DNA of 64,000 nucleotides from Lachnospira eligens (GCF_009680455.1 NZ_WKRD01000004.1:124001-188000); one strand, 5' to 3'; numbered from the stretch's first letter, positions 19,176-27,798 are shown. Notes: generated from the sequence alone by a model not told the origin. Numbers and translations are program-made.

Positions 19176-20078
19176 ATGGACGTTAATTTTGAGTATTACA
19201 AGATATTTTATTATGTAGCCAGGTACAAGAATTTTACGAAAGCTGCTCAGGCGTTAGGAAGCAGCCAGCCTAATGTTACAAGGGCAATGAACTGTCTGGA
19301 ACAGCAGATTAATTCAACACTGTTTGTAAGAAATAACCGGGGAATACAGCTTACACCAGAGGGGGAAAAACTGTATATAAGGGTTACAGCGGCTATGACA
19401 CAGCTTATGGCAGCAGAAGAAGAGCTTGCGGACAGTGCAAGTCTTTCACATGGCAGTATTTCCATAGGGGCAAGTGAGACTGCGCTTAATATATTTCTTC
19501 TTGATAAGTTAAAAGCATTTCACATGGTCAATCCCGGAATCCGGCTTAAGATATATAATCATTCAACGCCGGAGGCGGTTGATGCAGTAAAAAATGGACT
19601 GGTAGACTTTGCAGTGGTATCATCACCTGTGTACGCAGATTCATCACTAAAGACGGTGGTGTTGCATTCTTTTCAGGAAATACTTGTCGGAGGAACTACA
19701 TTTACAGCATTGGGAAGTCAGGAATTATCAATAAGAGAATTGACGGATTATCCACTGATATGCCTTGGCAGAGAGACTATGACATTCAGATTCTATAAAG
19801 ATTTATTTATGTCACATGGGGTTGAATTAGAGCCTGATACGGAGGCTGCGACAACAGACCAGATACTTCCTCTTGTAAAATGTGAATTAGGACTTGCATT
19901 CTTACCAGAGACAATGGCGCAGGAATCGATTGATAAGAAAGAGATTGTGAAGATATCTCTTAAGGATAATATTCCGAAGAGAAATATATGTCTTGTCTAT
20001 GACAGCAGACACCCGGTGAGTTCGGCGGCAAGAAAGTTGAGAAAAACAATAGGGGAGATTAATTATGGGGAGAATTAA
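19176..20078 (+). CDS. LysR family transcriptional regulator
   Basis: 300 residues with the N-terminal winged HTH (YKNFTKAAQALGSSQPNVTRAMNCLE in parts: FTKAAQALG and SQPNVTRAM) and a C-terminal periplasmic-binding-like effector domain. It is divergent from the unknown-ThrE-purA-pyrB unit and may control it, as LysR proteins usually regulate their divergent neighbour. GGAG precedes the start. Effector unknown. Confidence 0.9.
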   Translation: MDVNFEYYKIFYYVARYKNFTKAAQALGSSQPNVTRAMNCLEQQINSTLFVRNNRGIQLTPEGEKLYIRVTAAMTQLMAAEEELADSASLSHGSISIGASETALNIFLLDKLKAFHMVNPGIRLKIYNHSTPEAVDAVKNGLVDFAVVSSPVYADSSLKTVVLHSFQEILVGGTTFTALGSQELSIRELTDYPLICLGRETMTFRFYKDLFMSHGVELEPDTEAATTDQILPLVKCELGLAFLPETMAQESIDKKEIVKISLKDNIPKRNICLVYDSRHPVSSAARKLRKTIGEINYGEN

Positions 20079-21258
20079 AGTATGTAACTTTGGCAGAATT
20101 ATGCTGAAAATATTCTGCTGGACGACAGTAATATTATCAATATATCTGATAATAGGGTTTACAGGCTGTTATGAAAAATGGTTTGGCGGTCCGGCAGGAA
20201 TAGTAAAAACGCCAGTTTACTGGCTTATCCGGGCAGGGATAGGAATTCTTGTGGAAAGCATAATATTCTGGATAGGAATTATTATGGTGTATGCGACATC
20301 TGAGCAGCTTGGAATCAGATGGAGAGTGCTTGGAATCGTGTGTGGATGGATACCTGTTGCACATCTTGTCATGCTTCATATTATTATAAAGACAGTTGGT
20401 GAGGAAGTCCGCATGGAGAAAATGCGTGCTAAGAGAAATCTGCAGCGCAAAGAACAGCGGATATGCAGTACGAAATATCCTGTTCTTATGGTGCATGGCG
20501 TATTTTTCAGGGATTTTGAACATCTTAATTACTGGGGAAGAATACCGGCAGAGCTTGAGGCTAATGGTGCAGTGATTTACTATGGAAATCATAACAGTGC
20601 TGCGGCTGTGCGAGACAGTGCTAAAGAGCTGGCAGAAAGGATTCATCAGATTATAAGAGAGACAGGTTGTGAGAAAGTAAATGTAATTGCTCATTCAAAA
20701 GGAGGACTTGACATGAGGGCAGCGTTAGCGCTTACAGATATTGCACCTTATGTGGCTTCTCTTACAACGATAAATACACCACACAGGGGCTGTCAGTTTG
20801 CTGATTACCTTCTTGGCAAAATTCCTGAAAAACAGCAGCAGATGGTTGCCAATACATATAACGCGGGAGCGGCTAAACTTGGAGACATTAACCCTGATTT
20901 TCTTGCTGCCGTATATGACCTTACATCAGAAAAATGCAGTGAATTCAACAATGAAATAAAGGATAATCCAGACATTTATTATCAGTCAGTTGGTTCTAAA
21001 CTAAACCATCCGGCTTCTGGAAGATTTCCACTTAATTTTACATATCCACTGGTGAAATATTTTGACGGACCAAATGACGGACTTGTTGGAGAAGAATCCT
21101 TTAGATGGGGACAGAACTATCAGTTTCTTACTGTCAGCGGCAAAAGAGGCATATCGCATGGTGATATGATAGATCTTAACAGGGAGAACATTAAAGGATT
21201 TGATGTTCGGGAATTTTATGTGCAGGTTGTTGCGGGACTTAAGAAGATGGGATTTTGA
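20065..21258 (+). CDS. Membrane-anchored alpha/beta hydrolase, lipase-like
   Basis: 397 residues starting inside the end of the LysR gene. The first ~110 residues carry three hydrophobic helices. The remainder is an alpha/beta hydrolase with VLMVHGVFFRD (oxyanion region), the nucleophile elbow AHSKGG near residue 210, and a candidate catalytic Asp/His late in the chain (DGPNDGLV, ISHGDMIDL). The pattern fits triacylglycerol lipase/esterases. The substrate and the orientation of the catalytic domain are not evident from sequence. Confidence 0.8.
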   Translation: MGRIKVCNFGRIMLKIFCWTTVILSIYLIIGFTGCYEKWFGGPAGIVKTPVYWLIRAGIGILVESIIFWIGIIMVYATSEQLGIRWRVLGIVCGWIPVAHLVMLHIIIKTVGEEVRMEKMRAKRNLQRKEQRICSTKYPVLMVHGVFFRDFEHLNYWGRIPAELEANGAVIYYGNHNSAAAVRDSAKELAERIHQIIRETGCEKVNVIAHSKGGLDMRAALALTDIAPYVASLTTINTPHRGCQFADYLLGKIPEKQQQMVANTYNAGAAKLGDINPDFLAAVYDLTSEKCSEFNNEIKDNPDIYYQSVGSKLNHPASGRFPLNFTYPLVKYFDGPNDGLVGEESFRWGQNYQFLTVSGKRGISHGDMIDLNRENIKGFDVREFYVQVVAGLKKMGF

Positions 21259-21306
21259 TTTTTAAAATACAAATTATAAATTTTTAGTAAAATAAAATAT
21301 TTGTAA

Positions 21307-21335
21307 TTGACATATTTCTTGAAGATAGGTAATAT
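21307..21335 (+). promoter_or_regulatory. Sigma-A promoter of the orphan structured RNA
   Basis: TTGACA at 21307-21312 and TAATAT at 21330-21335 are separated by exactly 17 bases; an alternative TATAAT at 21333 would give 20. Transcription should begin near 21342. Confidence 0.75.
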
Positions 21336-21341
21336 AATATT

Positions 21342-21510
21342 AAAGATAGGTAACTTGAGTACCTGCCAAGCTAAGAAGTAAGGTGTTGTGCCAGAGAGCA
21401 GTGCCTTATGAGCTTTATACGGGTTTGACATTTACCACAATCTGGCTAGAAACCATAGGTTTTGAAGGAAAATGTCAGAGGCTCTGCTGATGTGAGGCAG
21501 AGCCTTTTTA
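21342..21510 (+). ncRNA. Structured non-coding RNA of unknown family
   Basis: About 168 bases lie between a consensus promoter and an intrinsic terminator. Predicted elements in order: a small hairpin (GGTA 21349/TACC 21360); a long arm closed by AAGCT 21368/AGCTT 21411 and TAAGG 21379/CCTTA 21404; an arm closed by GACATTT 21427/AAATGTC 21470 containing an inner hairpin AAACC/GGTTT; and the terminator. The loop of arm 2 holds GCCAGA (21390-21395), perfectly complementary to TCTGGC (21441-21446) in arm 3, which suggests a loop-loop contact. CTGCC at 21363 could also pair with GGCAG in the terminator. It could be a riboswitch or an independent RNA. 6S and raiA-type RNAs were considered but not recognised. 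Confidence 0.6.
21479..21510 (+). terminator. Terminator of the structured RNA
   Basis: AGGCTCTGC pairs perfectly with GCAGAGCCT around a 9-base loop and is followed by TTTTTA. Confidence 0.9.
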
Positions 21511-21533
21511 TATGTATAGGGGGATTGGAGTTT

Positions 21534-21728
21534 TTGCGAAATATTAAAGATTGTGTGAATGCGAATCTTTCGCTTTTAAATACAGGAAAAGAGATTATTT
21601 TATATGACAAATTAACAACTAGTAATAAACATAAATCACTGGAAGAACGGGCAATGGAATTTAACGGTGATCTGATGCTTGATGGGGAATATGATTGGGG
21701 AGAACTGGTTGGAAGAGAAAAAATATAA
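21534..21728 (+). pseudogene. Truncated AbrB/MazE-type antitoxin
   Basis: The frame from a possible TTG start at 21534 encodes 64 residues. It ends SLEERAMEFNGDLML followed by GEYDWGELVGREKI, the tail typical of Clostridia MazE/AbrB-family antitoxins. The N-terminal swapped-hairpin DNA-binding part is missing and no MazF toxin follows. It is probably a dead toxin-antitoxin remnant. Its start lies 24 bases downstream of the RNA terminator. Confidence 0.6.
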
Positions 21729-21880
21729 TCAGAGCCAAGTTCAGTATTCAGTGTAATATCAAAGTTGCCAGCAGCGCCTAACATACGGTTTGTATAGTAG
21801 TGGTAGTTGTCGGCGCGTCGCTTGTCATCTTTTCAGATAGTCTGCTCAGCGTCCTTCTCAGAAAGATTAAATCTTTCCAT
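21722..21880 (-). pseudogene. C-terminal fragment of a cytidylate kinase-like protein
   Basis: Read on the minus strand, MERFNLSEKDAEQTI is followed by a TGA and then KDDKRRADNYHYYTNRML and GAAGNFDITLNT. This matches the end of the cytidylate kinase-like family, which ends in a D..RA.YY.YYT and YD..LNT pattern. The start of the gene and its P-loop are missing. The in-frame stop and loss of the remainder mark it as a pseudogene. From 21881 to 22107 I see nothing further. Confidence 0.6.
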
Positions 21881-22107
21881 CTCCGGCAATCATCTTGATA
21901 ATTTCATTACAGTGTTATCATGTCAAATGTGGTTATGTCGGATAATTTATCGGTAAATGTTCTTATTTCAATCATAAAACGGTTAAAATATGGAAGTGCA
22001 TAACATGAAATGGATATATTTTGGATATTTCCAGATTGACATATGGATATTTTATTACTATCAAAATGGTAACAGATATTCTTGTTTTTTCATAATGAGG
22101 TATTGCT

Positions 22108-22872
22108 ATGACTATTCAGGAGATGAAGGATAAGAAGAAGGAAAAGGGTTATACATATGCACAGATTGCCAATTTATCAGGTGTACCATTAGGTACTGTG
22201 CAGAAGATTTTTTCCGGGGAGACGGTGAATCCAAGATACGATACGCTTCTGGCTTTGGAGCATTTTTTTGAAGAACCGCTTGAGGTAAGAGAGCATGTAT
22301 ACAACAGATATGAGAGGAACGGAAGTTATACTGTAGATGATTACCGTACTTTGCCTGATGAACAGAGGGGTGAGCTGATTGATGGATATTTCTATGATAT
22401 GGCTTCATCAACCTTTGGACATCAGTCAATTGGAGGAGAGATTCATCGTCAGATTGCTAATTTTATTGTGGAGAATGGTGGTAACTGTCGTCCTTTTATT
22501 GCACCAGTAGATGTACAGCTTGATTGTGATGAAAAGACTATGGTTCAGCCAGATGTCGGCATTGTATGTGATTCTTCTAAGATTCAGCGTTTTGGTGTAT
22601 ATGGTGCACCGGATTTTCTTGTAGAAGTAATTTCTCCATCTACTAAGAAAAAGGACTACACTTTGAAGTTATCCAAGTATATTGAAGCAGGGGTGCGTGA
22701 ATACTGGATAGTTGATTACATGCAGGAGAAGGTTCTGGTGTATTTCTTCGAGAGTGATGTGTATCCTGTTATTTATGGATTTGACAAGCCAGTTCCGGTG
22801 AATATATATGATGATAATCTTAAGATAGATTTCACCAATATTGCCAAATGGCTTAAGGATGGTATAGAGTAG
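22108..22872 (+). CDS. HTH (XRE) - Uma2 family endonuclease-fold fusion
   Basis: 254 residues. Residues 1-60 are a Cro/CI-type HTH (YTYAQIANLSGVPLGTVQKI). Residues 70-250 are a Uma2/DUF820 domain of the PD-(D/E)XK nuclease fold, with the landmarks GELIDGYFYDM, VQPDVGIVCD, PDFLVEVISPST and YIEAGVREYWIVDY. This fusion is repeated many times in some Lachnospiraceae genomes and its role is unproven. Nuclease activity is only a fold-based expectation. Confidence 0.85.
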   Translation: MTIQEMKDKKKEKGYTYAQIANLSGVPLGTVQKIFSGETVNPRYDTLLALEHFFEEPLEVREHVYNRYERNGSYTVDDYRTLPDEQRGELIDGYFYDMASSTFGHQSIGGEIHRQIANFIVENGGNCRPFIAPVDVQLDCDEKTMVQPDVGIVCDSSKIQRFGVYGAPDFLVEVISPSTKKKDYTLKLSKYIEAGVREYWIVDYMQEKVLVYFFESDVYPVIYGFDKPVPVNIYDDNLKIDFTNIAKWLKDGIE

Positions 22873-22923
22873 TGAATCATCGAAATTAATTATATAAAAT
22901 TTAAAGATGGAGGCAAAAATAAG

Positions 22924-23469
22924 ATGAAACTTGATAAATTTATAGGAATGATGACAGGACATTTTGATAACAAAGAACAGTTTGATATGATGCAGAAGGC
23001 AGGAAAAATATATCCTTATGCAGAACACATCAATACTATATGTAATGATAAAATAAAAAACATTCCTAAGGATTTTAATGGGAAATTTGTTGTTGAAGAA
23101 AGTTATTATGAAACCAATGGAAAACGCCATGCATCACCACATATTTTCCTTATTATGGAAACTGACGACGGAATTGTTCTTTCTTCATATGAAATTCCAG
23201 CAGGAGAAGACAAGAATACATTTTCATATAATTCTATGAAGAATGTTGATTATGCTGAACTGAAAAAATCTGAAAAGTTTACACCCGCACTTTATCATGA
23301 AAAGAGTGGAATCTGGGAGGGAGGCAGCATAAGCCAGTTTTCACCGGTAATGACATTTAAGCTTTGGGAAAAGTTTTCTGATAGCTGCCTGGAAGTATCT
23401 GAAAGCATGGAAGTTAACGGAAAAAGAACTTTTGGATATGATGAACCAATTATTTATAAGAGGGTATAA
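22924..23469 (+). CDS. Hypothetical protein with faint CpcT/CpeT-like pattern
   Basis: 181 residues, soluble, no signal peptide; ATG follows GATGGAGGC. The opening MMTGHFDNKEQFDMMQ, the following hydrophobic strand repeats and the late GYDEPIIYKRV recall the CpcT/CpeT lyase fold, which begins with a G-x-F-x-N-x-x-Q motif. No phycobiliprotein is expected in this organism, so any relationship would be structural only. Function unknown. Confidence 0.5.
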   Translation: MKLDKFIGMMTGHFDNKEQFDMMQKAGKIYPYAEHINTICNDKIKNIPKDFNGKFVVEESYYETNGKRHASPHIFLIMETDDGIVLSSYEIPAGEDKNTFSYNSMKNVDYAELKKSEKFTPALYHEKSGIWEGGSISQFSPVMTFKLWEKFSDSCLEVSESMEVNGKRTFGYDEPIIYKRV

Positions 23470-23488
23470 ACAATGGAGAGATGATTCT

Positions 23489-24079
23489 ATGATACGAGAA
23501 ATTGAGAATAGAAGAAGTATAAGAAAATATAAGCCGGATGAGCTTGATAGAAAGCTAATTGAAGAGATTATATACAGTGCTTCTCTTGCACCATCTGCAA
23601 AAAACAGGCAGCCTTGGAAATTTATTGTATATCAGGGTGAAGAAAAAGATAAATTGGTTGATGTCATGCGTAATGGTATAAATTCAGAAAAAACAACTCA
23701 TGAACTAATGCCTGAATGGGCATTTGCCATACCAGATGCTGAGAATACAGTCAGAATCATGAAGGAGGCTCCATGTCTCATAGCAGTGCTTAATACTAAT
23801 CAGCACACGCCATTTGCAAGTATTGAAAATGAGAAACGAATCGTTGAAATTTGTGATTCGCTGTCCATAGGTGCGGCAATTGAAAATATGATTCTGACAG
23901 CAACGGGATATGGATTGGGTACCTTGTGGATTGCCAATACTTGCTTTGCTTATAATGAATTGATGGAATTTATCGGAACAGACATTCAGTTGACAGGAAT
24001 TGTTGCGGTTGGTTTTGCTGATGAAGCTCCGGTTAAAAGACCAAGGAAACTATTAGAAGAAATCGTTGAGTACAGATAG
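23489..24079 (+). CDS. Nitroreductase family protein
   Basis: 196 residues of the FMN-dependent nitroreductase fold, starting at ATG 23489 after GGAGAG. The FMN-binding ENRRSIRKYKPD, the SLAPSAKNRQPWKFIV loop and GYGLGTLWIAN are all present, as is the C-terminal basic KRPRKLLEEI. It probably reduces nitro or quinone compounds with NAD(P)H. It is about full length for the family. Its true substrate is unknown. Confidence 0.88.
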   Translation: MIREIENRRSIRKYKPDELDRKLIEEIIYSASLAPSAKNRQPWKFIVYQGEEKDKLVDVMRNGINSEKTTHELMPEWAFAIPDAENTVRIMKEAPCLIAVLNTNQHTPFASIENEKRIVEICDSLSIGAAIENMILTATGYGLGTLWIANTCFAYNELMEFIGTDIQLTGIVAVGFADEAPVKRPRKLLEEIVEYR

Positions 24080-24534
24080 GTAAATCACAGACGGAACATT
24101 GGTTGCGATTACGCTTATGATTGCAGAGTCAAGACCAGAAGAAAAAGATATAATGGTGAATTTTGTAATGAAATTTTTGACAATGTAGTTAGTTCGTGAA
24201 ATTCCCGTTTGCAAAGAGAATGAAACGTTGATGATTTCCTATAAATTAAAAAATAAGCCGTTCATTATAGGTTCATTTTTGCCTTTTGTCTCATGTCACA
24301 CTATCTTTTTAAAGAAAAGTCCTATAAATCACATTAGATATTATCAATTTATAGGCTTATTTTCGACTATCAATATAGATACACACCGCTTTTATCATAT
24401 AAGCCTTTTAAATATGCGACTATTGATAGGTATCATGATATAATTATTTCATAAGAGTTCCATATCAATAATTGAAGCCATGCAAAGATTAGCAGGAGAG
24501 CGGATTAAATACGCAGTAAGCAATGATAAATCAA
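24080..24534. other. Intergenic region with dispersed repeat and a possible gene stub
   Basis: Bases 24092-24188 encode an open stretch GTLVAITLMIAESRPEEKD ending in a stop, possibly the C-terminus of a lost gene. From 24228 to 24440 the sequence carries several TTTATAGG/CCTATAAA words and a block shared with 31937-31969. No intact gene is visible. Confidence 0.5.
24405..24437 (-). repeat. Dispersed intergenic repeat, copy A
   Basis: On the minus strand, CATGATACCTAT, four differing bases and TAGTCGCAT are followed by an A/T-rich tail. About 28 of 33 positions match copy B at 31937-31969. Both copies are near TTTATAGG words. Confidence 0.6.
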
Positions 24535-24578
24535 AAAACGCAGGATATATGGGAGTTAGTCACTATATCCTGCGTTTT
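24535..24578. terminator. Terminator downstream of the folate transporter gene
   Basis: AAAACGCAGGATATA pairs with TATATCCTGCGTTTT (15 bp) around a 14-base loop. The minus-strand T-run directly follows the folT stop. Confidence 0.88.
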
Positions 24579-24580
24579 GT

Positions 24581-25198
24581 TTATTCGTTTTTATATATTT
24601 TATTATTAATTACTTTAACGATTCCTATAACATTGTAAGTTAAGAAAATGTTGATAGGCAGCTGGATTAGATTTTTGGTAAATCTCATTGTAAGATAAAA
24701 CATAAATCCTTTGCCGTACATTATGCTGCACCAGTATGTTCCAAGAAGAACATTTACAAGAAGTGTATCAATAGTAAGGGCAAGCACAACTCTAATAAGG
24801 AATTTGAAATCTATAATCTCTAAAAGGCTGCGTTTTTCACCTGTTATTTTTTTCTTGGAAATTTTGATATTGCAGTCATAGAAAAATAAACCATAGATAA
24901 GTCCAGCTAAAGCAGCACTTAATGTCCAGCCCGGGAAATAAGGACCGGTTGGCTTAATGATATACTGGACTATATCACCAAGTCCTCCGCACATGAATCC
25001 CATAACAGGACCGAACATGTATCCAATTGCACAGTTAGCAAGGAAAGATACTGAAATTCTGAGTGCCGGGGTTACATTAATAGATACAAAAACTGCTAAA
25101 ACAGTGTGAAGTGCGACGAGAAGTGCCGCAGCAACAATTGACTTGAGACATCTGAACTCTTTTGCTGAAAATGCAAAATTTTTTAATAGAATTGACAT
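24581..25198 (-). CDS. folT: ECF transporter substrate-binding subunit, folate family
   Basis: 205 residues from ATG 25198, six bases after AAAGGAGG. Six hydrophobic helices and the motifs PALRISVSFLANCAIGYMFGP and TGPYFPGWTLSAALAGLIYG place it in the FolT-type S components. These capture folates in the membrane and use a shared EcfA-A'-T module encoded elsewhere. The THF-type riboswitch upstream independently supports folate as the ligand. (Longer motif given in two parts: PALRISVSFL and GYMFGPVMG.). Confidence 0.88.
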   Translation of the reverse strand: MSILLKNFAFSAKEFRCLKSIVAAALLVALHTVLAVFVSINVTPALRISVSFLANCAIGYMFGPVMGFMCGGLGDIVQYIIKPTGPYFPGWTLSAALAGLIYGLFFYDCNIKISKKKITGEKRSLLEIIDFKFLIRVVLALTIDTLLVNVLLGTYWCSIMYGKGFMFYLTMRFTKNLIQLPINIFLTYNVIGIVKVINNKIYKNE

Positions 25199-25206
25199 AA
25201 AAATAA

Positions 25207-25355
25207 CCTCCTTTGCAGTAGTATTCGCACTACATAAGAGGCTGTTGACCAGTATATGTAGCAGCGGGATGCGGATTATGTATCGCAAGAAATCTTTTCG
25301 TCCGTATGGCAACTCCCTGTCCATATGGCACTTAACGCACATATTCCTACTCTGC
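25207..25355 (-). promoter_or_regulatory. THF (tetrahydrofolate) riboswitch with ribosome-site sequestering hairpin
   Basis: The aptamer spans 25355 to 25261 on the minus strand. It opens GCAGAGTAGG, contains the conserved core GCGTTAAGTG, later GGACGAAAAG and TTGCG, and ends CCGCATCCCGCTGC, pairing the two ends as in the folT motif. Further downstream, CCTCTT (25241-25236) is complementary to AAGGAGG of the folT ribosome-binding site. A small hairpin GTAGT/ACTAC lies between them. The arrangement suggests folate binding allows the site to be hidden, shutting off translation. Confidence 0.85.
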
Positions 25356-25438
25356 TTATATAATTGATTTGTACAGGCATTATTAAAGCACATATTTATA
25401 TAAATGTAAAGCATTATATGAAGGCTGTTTACAATATA

Positions 25439-26131
25439 TTATAAATTCTGTTTAGAATTAATGCATCTTCTGTTGTACATCAGGTGCATGGTCATGGCAT
25501 CCTGTGCCTTGATTGCATTATGCTGTGCAATGGCAGTAGCTATTTCACGGTGAGTTTCAATAGTTTCTACTTTAAGAACATTACCGGTTGTCTCAACAAA
25601 AAGAGGAATTGAGCTGTTGATAATCGGAATGAGTCTTGGGATAATAAGATTCTTGCTTCCCATTGCTATTGCGGTGTGGAATTCTATATCTTTCTGGGTA
25701 TGATCCTTTTTCTGTTTTAGAAGTTCTTCAACTTCATCGCACAAAGAAACAATTTTCTCAATATCATTATCATCCGCATATGTTGCAGACATAGCTGCGA
25801 TAGCTGGCTCCAGTAAAAAACGGACTTCGAGCAGATCCTGGACAAGCTTTTTTTTGTCAGGTATGAATGTAAATCCGAGGGGGTCATCAACTACACCGGG
25901 TGATGATGCTACATATGTTCCAGATCCCTGTCTGATTGTCACAATGTTACGTGAAGCAAGTAATTTCATGGCTTCACGAAGAGAACTTCTTCCAATATTG
26001 AGTTCTTTAGCAAGATGTGCTTCATTAGGAAGCTTGTCACCTGGCTGTAAATGTTCATTTAATATAAAAGATATTATGTCTTCGGAAATCTTCTGTGGAA
26101 GATTTCTCTCATCAGATTCAAAATTCATCAT
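25439..26131 (-). CDS. GntR/FadR family transcriptional regulator
   Basis: 230 residues. The N-terminal winged HTH (PGDKLPNEAHLAKELNIGRSSLREAM in parts: LPNEAHLAKEL and GRSSLREAMKLL) is followed by a helical FCD ligand domain with metal-ligand-type histidines (DIEFHTAIA, THREIATAI). It is divergent from gntP and probably represses it in the absence of a sugar acid. Two palindromes between the genes look like its operators. Confidence 0.9.
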   Translation of the reverse strand: MMNFESDERNLPQKISEDIISFILNEHLQPGDKLPNEAHLAKELNIGRSSLREAMKLLASRNIVTIRQGSGTYVASSPGVVDDPLGFTFIPDKKKLVQDLLEVRFLLEPAIAAMSATYADDNDIEKIVSLCDEVEELLKQKKDHTQKDIEFHTAIAMGSKNLIIPRLIPIINSSIPLFVETTGNVLKVETIETHREIATAIAQHNAIKAQDAMTMHLMYNRRCINSKQNL

Positions 26132-26260
26132 ACGATTCCTATGCTCCTATGTTAGTAATATTAATGATATAATGCTTCCATTTAATTGTCAAAATGAAAA
26201 AATGCACAAAAAAGCACAGAAAAATTGAGCAATTTTACAGTATTGATTTTCTAAATATCA

Positions 26261-26278
26261 TGTATTATATTAAATACA
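26261..26278. promoter_or_regulatory. Candidate FadR-type operator 1
   Basis: The palindrome TGTATT-N6-AATACA is followed by TCAGATGA. An almost identical copy occurs 86 bases downstream, and both lie in the space between the divergent regulator and gntP. Confidence 0.6.
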
Positions 26279-26319
26279 TCAGATGAATTTCGGAATAAAT
26301 CTTGGAAAAAGACAAAAGT

Positions 26320-26364
26320 GTTACAAAAAACAAAGAAAAGGTATGATGTATTAATTGGAATACA
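26320..26364 (+). promoter_or_regulatory. gntP promoter overlapped by candidate operator 2
   Basis: GTTACA (26320-26325) and TATGAT (26342-26347) are 16 bases apart. TGTATT-N6-AATACA (26347-26364) overlaps the end of the -10 box and the start site, followed again by TCAGATGA. A repressor bound here would block initiation directly. Confidence 0.58.
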
Positions 26365-26389
26365 TCAGATGATTAGGAGGTAAAACGAT

Positions 26390-27745
26390 ATGGAGCAGAC
26401 AGTATTTGTTGCAAATCCAACCAGATTACTGATAGCGGCAGCAGTCGGAATTATTGTGTTACTGTTGTTAATAATCAAATTTAAGCTTCATCCTGTTATA
26501 TCGATGATGATAGCAGCTATTATCATAGGTGTTGGAGCAGGGATGCCGCTTACAATGATATCAGATACGGTTGAAAAGGGTGTTGGCAAAACGCTTCAGG
26601 GAATAGCATTACTTGTAGGTCTTGGTTCAATGTTTGGCGGAATTCTTGAGGTAAGTGGCGGGGCACAAAGAATAGCACAGACACTTATTGATAAGCTTGG
26701 TCAGAAGAAGGCTGGAATTGCACTGGGAATTACAGGATTGGTTATAGGAACAACAGTATTTTTTGAAGCAGGTGTGGTTGTACTTATACCACTTGCATTC
26801 AGTGTTGCAAAGCAGACTAAGAAGTCAACATTATATTATGCAATACCGCTTCTTGCAGGTCTTGCAAGTGGATACGCATTTGTTCCACCATCAGCAGGTT
26901 CTGTTCTCGTGGCAGATTCACTTGGAGTTAATCTTGGAGTGATGATTATGGTTGGTATCCCAACTGCATTGATATGTATGATAGTAGCAGGTGTAATATG
27001 GGGACGATTCATTGGAAACAAAGTGTTTACTAAATTACCGGTTAATGTGGAAGAGATTAAGGAAGATTCTAAGGAACTGCCTCCATTTGGACTGGTGCTT
27101 GGAGTGATTCTTATACCACTTGTATTAATACTGGTAAGTACTGTTTCTAAATACATGCCGATTCCGGTCGATGTGAAAAATGTGCTGGGATTCATTGGAA
27201 AACCATTCCTTGCATTGACAATAGCAACACTTGCTGCAATGTATTTCCTTGGAATAAAAAAAGGATATACAGGAGCCCAGTTAAAGAAGATACTTGATCA
27301 TTCATTACGCCCAGTCGGAATGATACTTCTGGTAATAGCAAGTGGTGGAGTAATCAGATGGATGCTTCAGGATTCAGGACTTGGAGATATAATAGGTCCG
27401 GCATTGGAGAAGAGCGGAATGCCACTTATACTTGTAGCATTTCTTATTGCATTACTTGTAAGAGCATCTGTAGGAAGTTCTATGGTTGCAATGACTATGG
27501 CATCAGGAATAATGGCAACTATGCCTGCAGTTATGGCAACAAGCATGTTATACAGAGCAGCAATGTGTTGTGCAATATGTGGTGGTGCAACAGCATTAAG
27601 TCATGTAAATGATGCTGGTTTCTGGCTTGTAGGAACATTTCTTGAGATAGATGAGAAAACTACATTAAAGTCGTGGACTATTATGGAAACACTTATAGGT
27701 ATAACAGCATTAATTGTAAGTCTGATTATTTCAATATTTGCTTAG
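26390..27745 (+). CDS. gntP: Gluconate:H+ symporter family permease (GntP)
   Basis: 451 residues with about twelve membrane helices; ATG follows TTAGGAGG. The family motifs GLGSMFGGILEVSGGAQ, VIGTTVFFEAGVVVLIPL and the late GGATALSHVNDAGFWLV are intact. GntP proteins import gluconate and related hexonates or hexuronates. Together with the dehydratase downstream it probably feeds an Entner-Doudoroff-like sugar-acid route. The exact substrate is not fixed by sequence. Confidence 0.92.
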   Translation: MEQTVFVANPTRLLIAAAVGIIVLLLLIIKFKLHPVISMMIAAIIIGVGAGMPLTMISDTVEKGVGKTLQGIALLVGLGSMFGGILEVSGGAQRIAQTLIDKLGQKKAGIALGITGLVIGTTVFFEAGVVVLIPLAFSVAKQTKKSTLYYAIPLLAGLASGYAFVPPSAGSVLVADSLGVNLGVMIMVGIPTALICMIVAGVIWGRFIGNKVFTKLPVNVEEIKEDSKELPPFGLVLGVILIPLVLILVSTVSKYMPIPVDVKNVLGFIGKPFLALTIATLAAMYFLGIKKGYTGAQLKKILDHSLRPVGMILLVIASGGVIRWMLQDSGLGDIIGPALEKSGMPLILVAFLIALLVRASVGSSMVAMTMASGIMATMPAVMATSMLYRAAMCCAICGGATALSHVNDAGFWLVGTFLEIDEKTTLKSWTIMETLIGITALIVSLIISIFA

Positions 27746-27798
27746 ATATTATTAAAGGTCAATATTTAATTAAGAAGATATAAAACAGGAGGTTGCAA

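Noticed and set aside
21342..21510. T-box, SAM, c-di-GMP or M-box riboswitch identity for the structured RNA
   Set aside because: None of their diagnostic core sequences could be found; the RNA is left unassigned.
21446..21784. 112-codon minus-strand frame as a single gene
   Set aside because: Only its first ~20 codons are protein-like (the cytidylate kinase-like tail); the rest is antisense to the antitoxin fragment and RNA terminator.
24228..24443. 71-codon open frame in the repeat region
   Set aside because: It coincides with the dispersed repeat and has no start signal or recognisable pattern.
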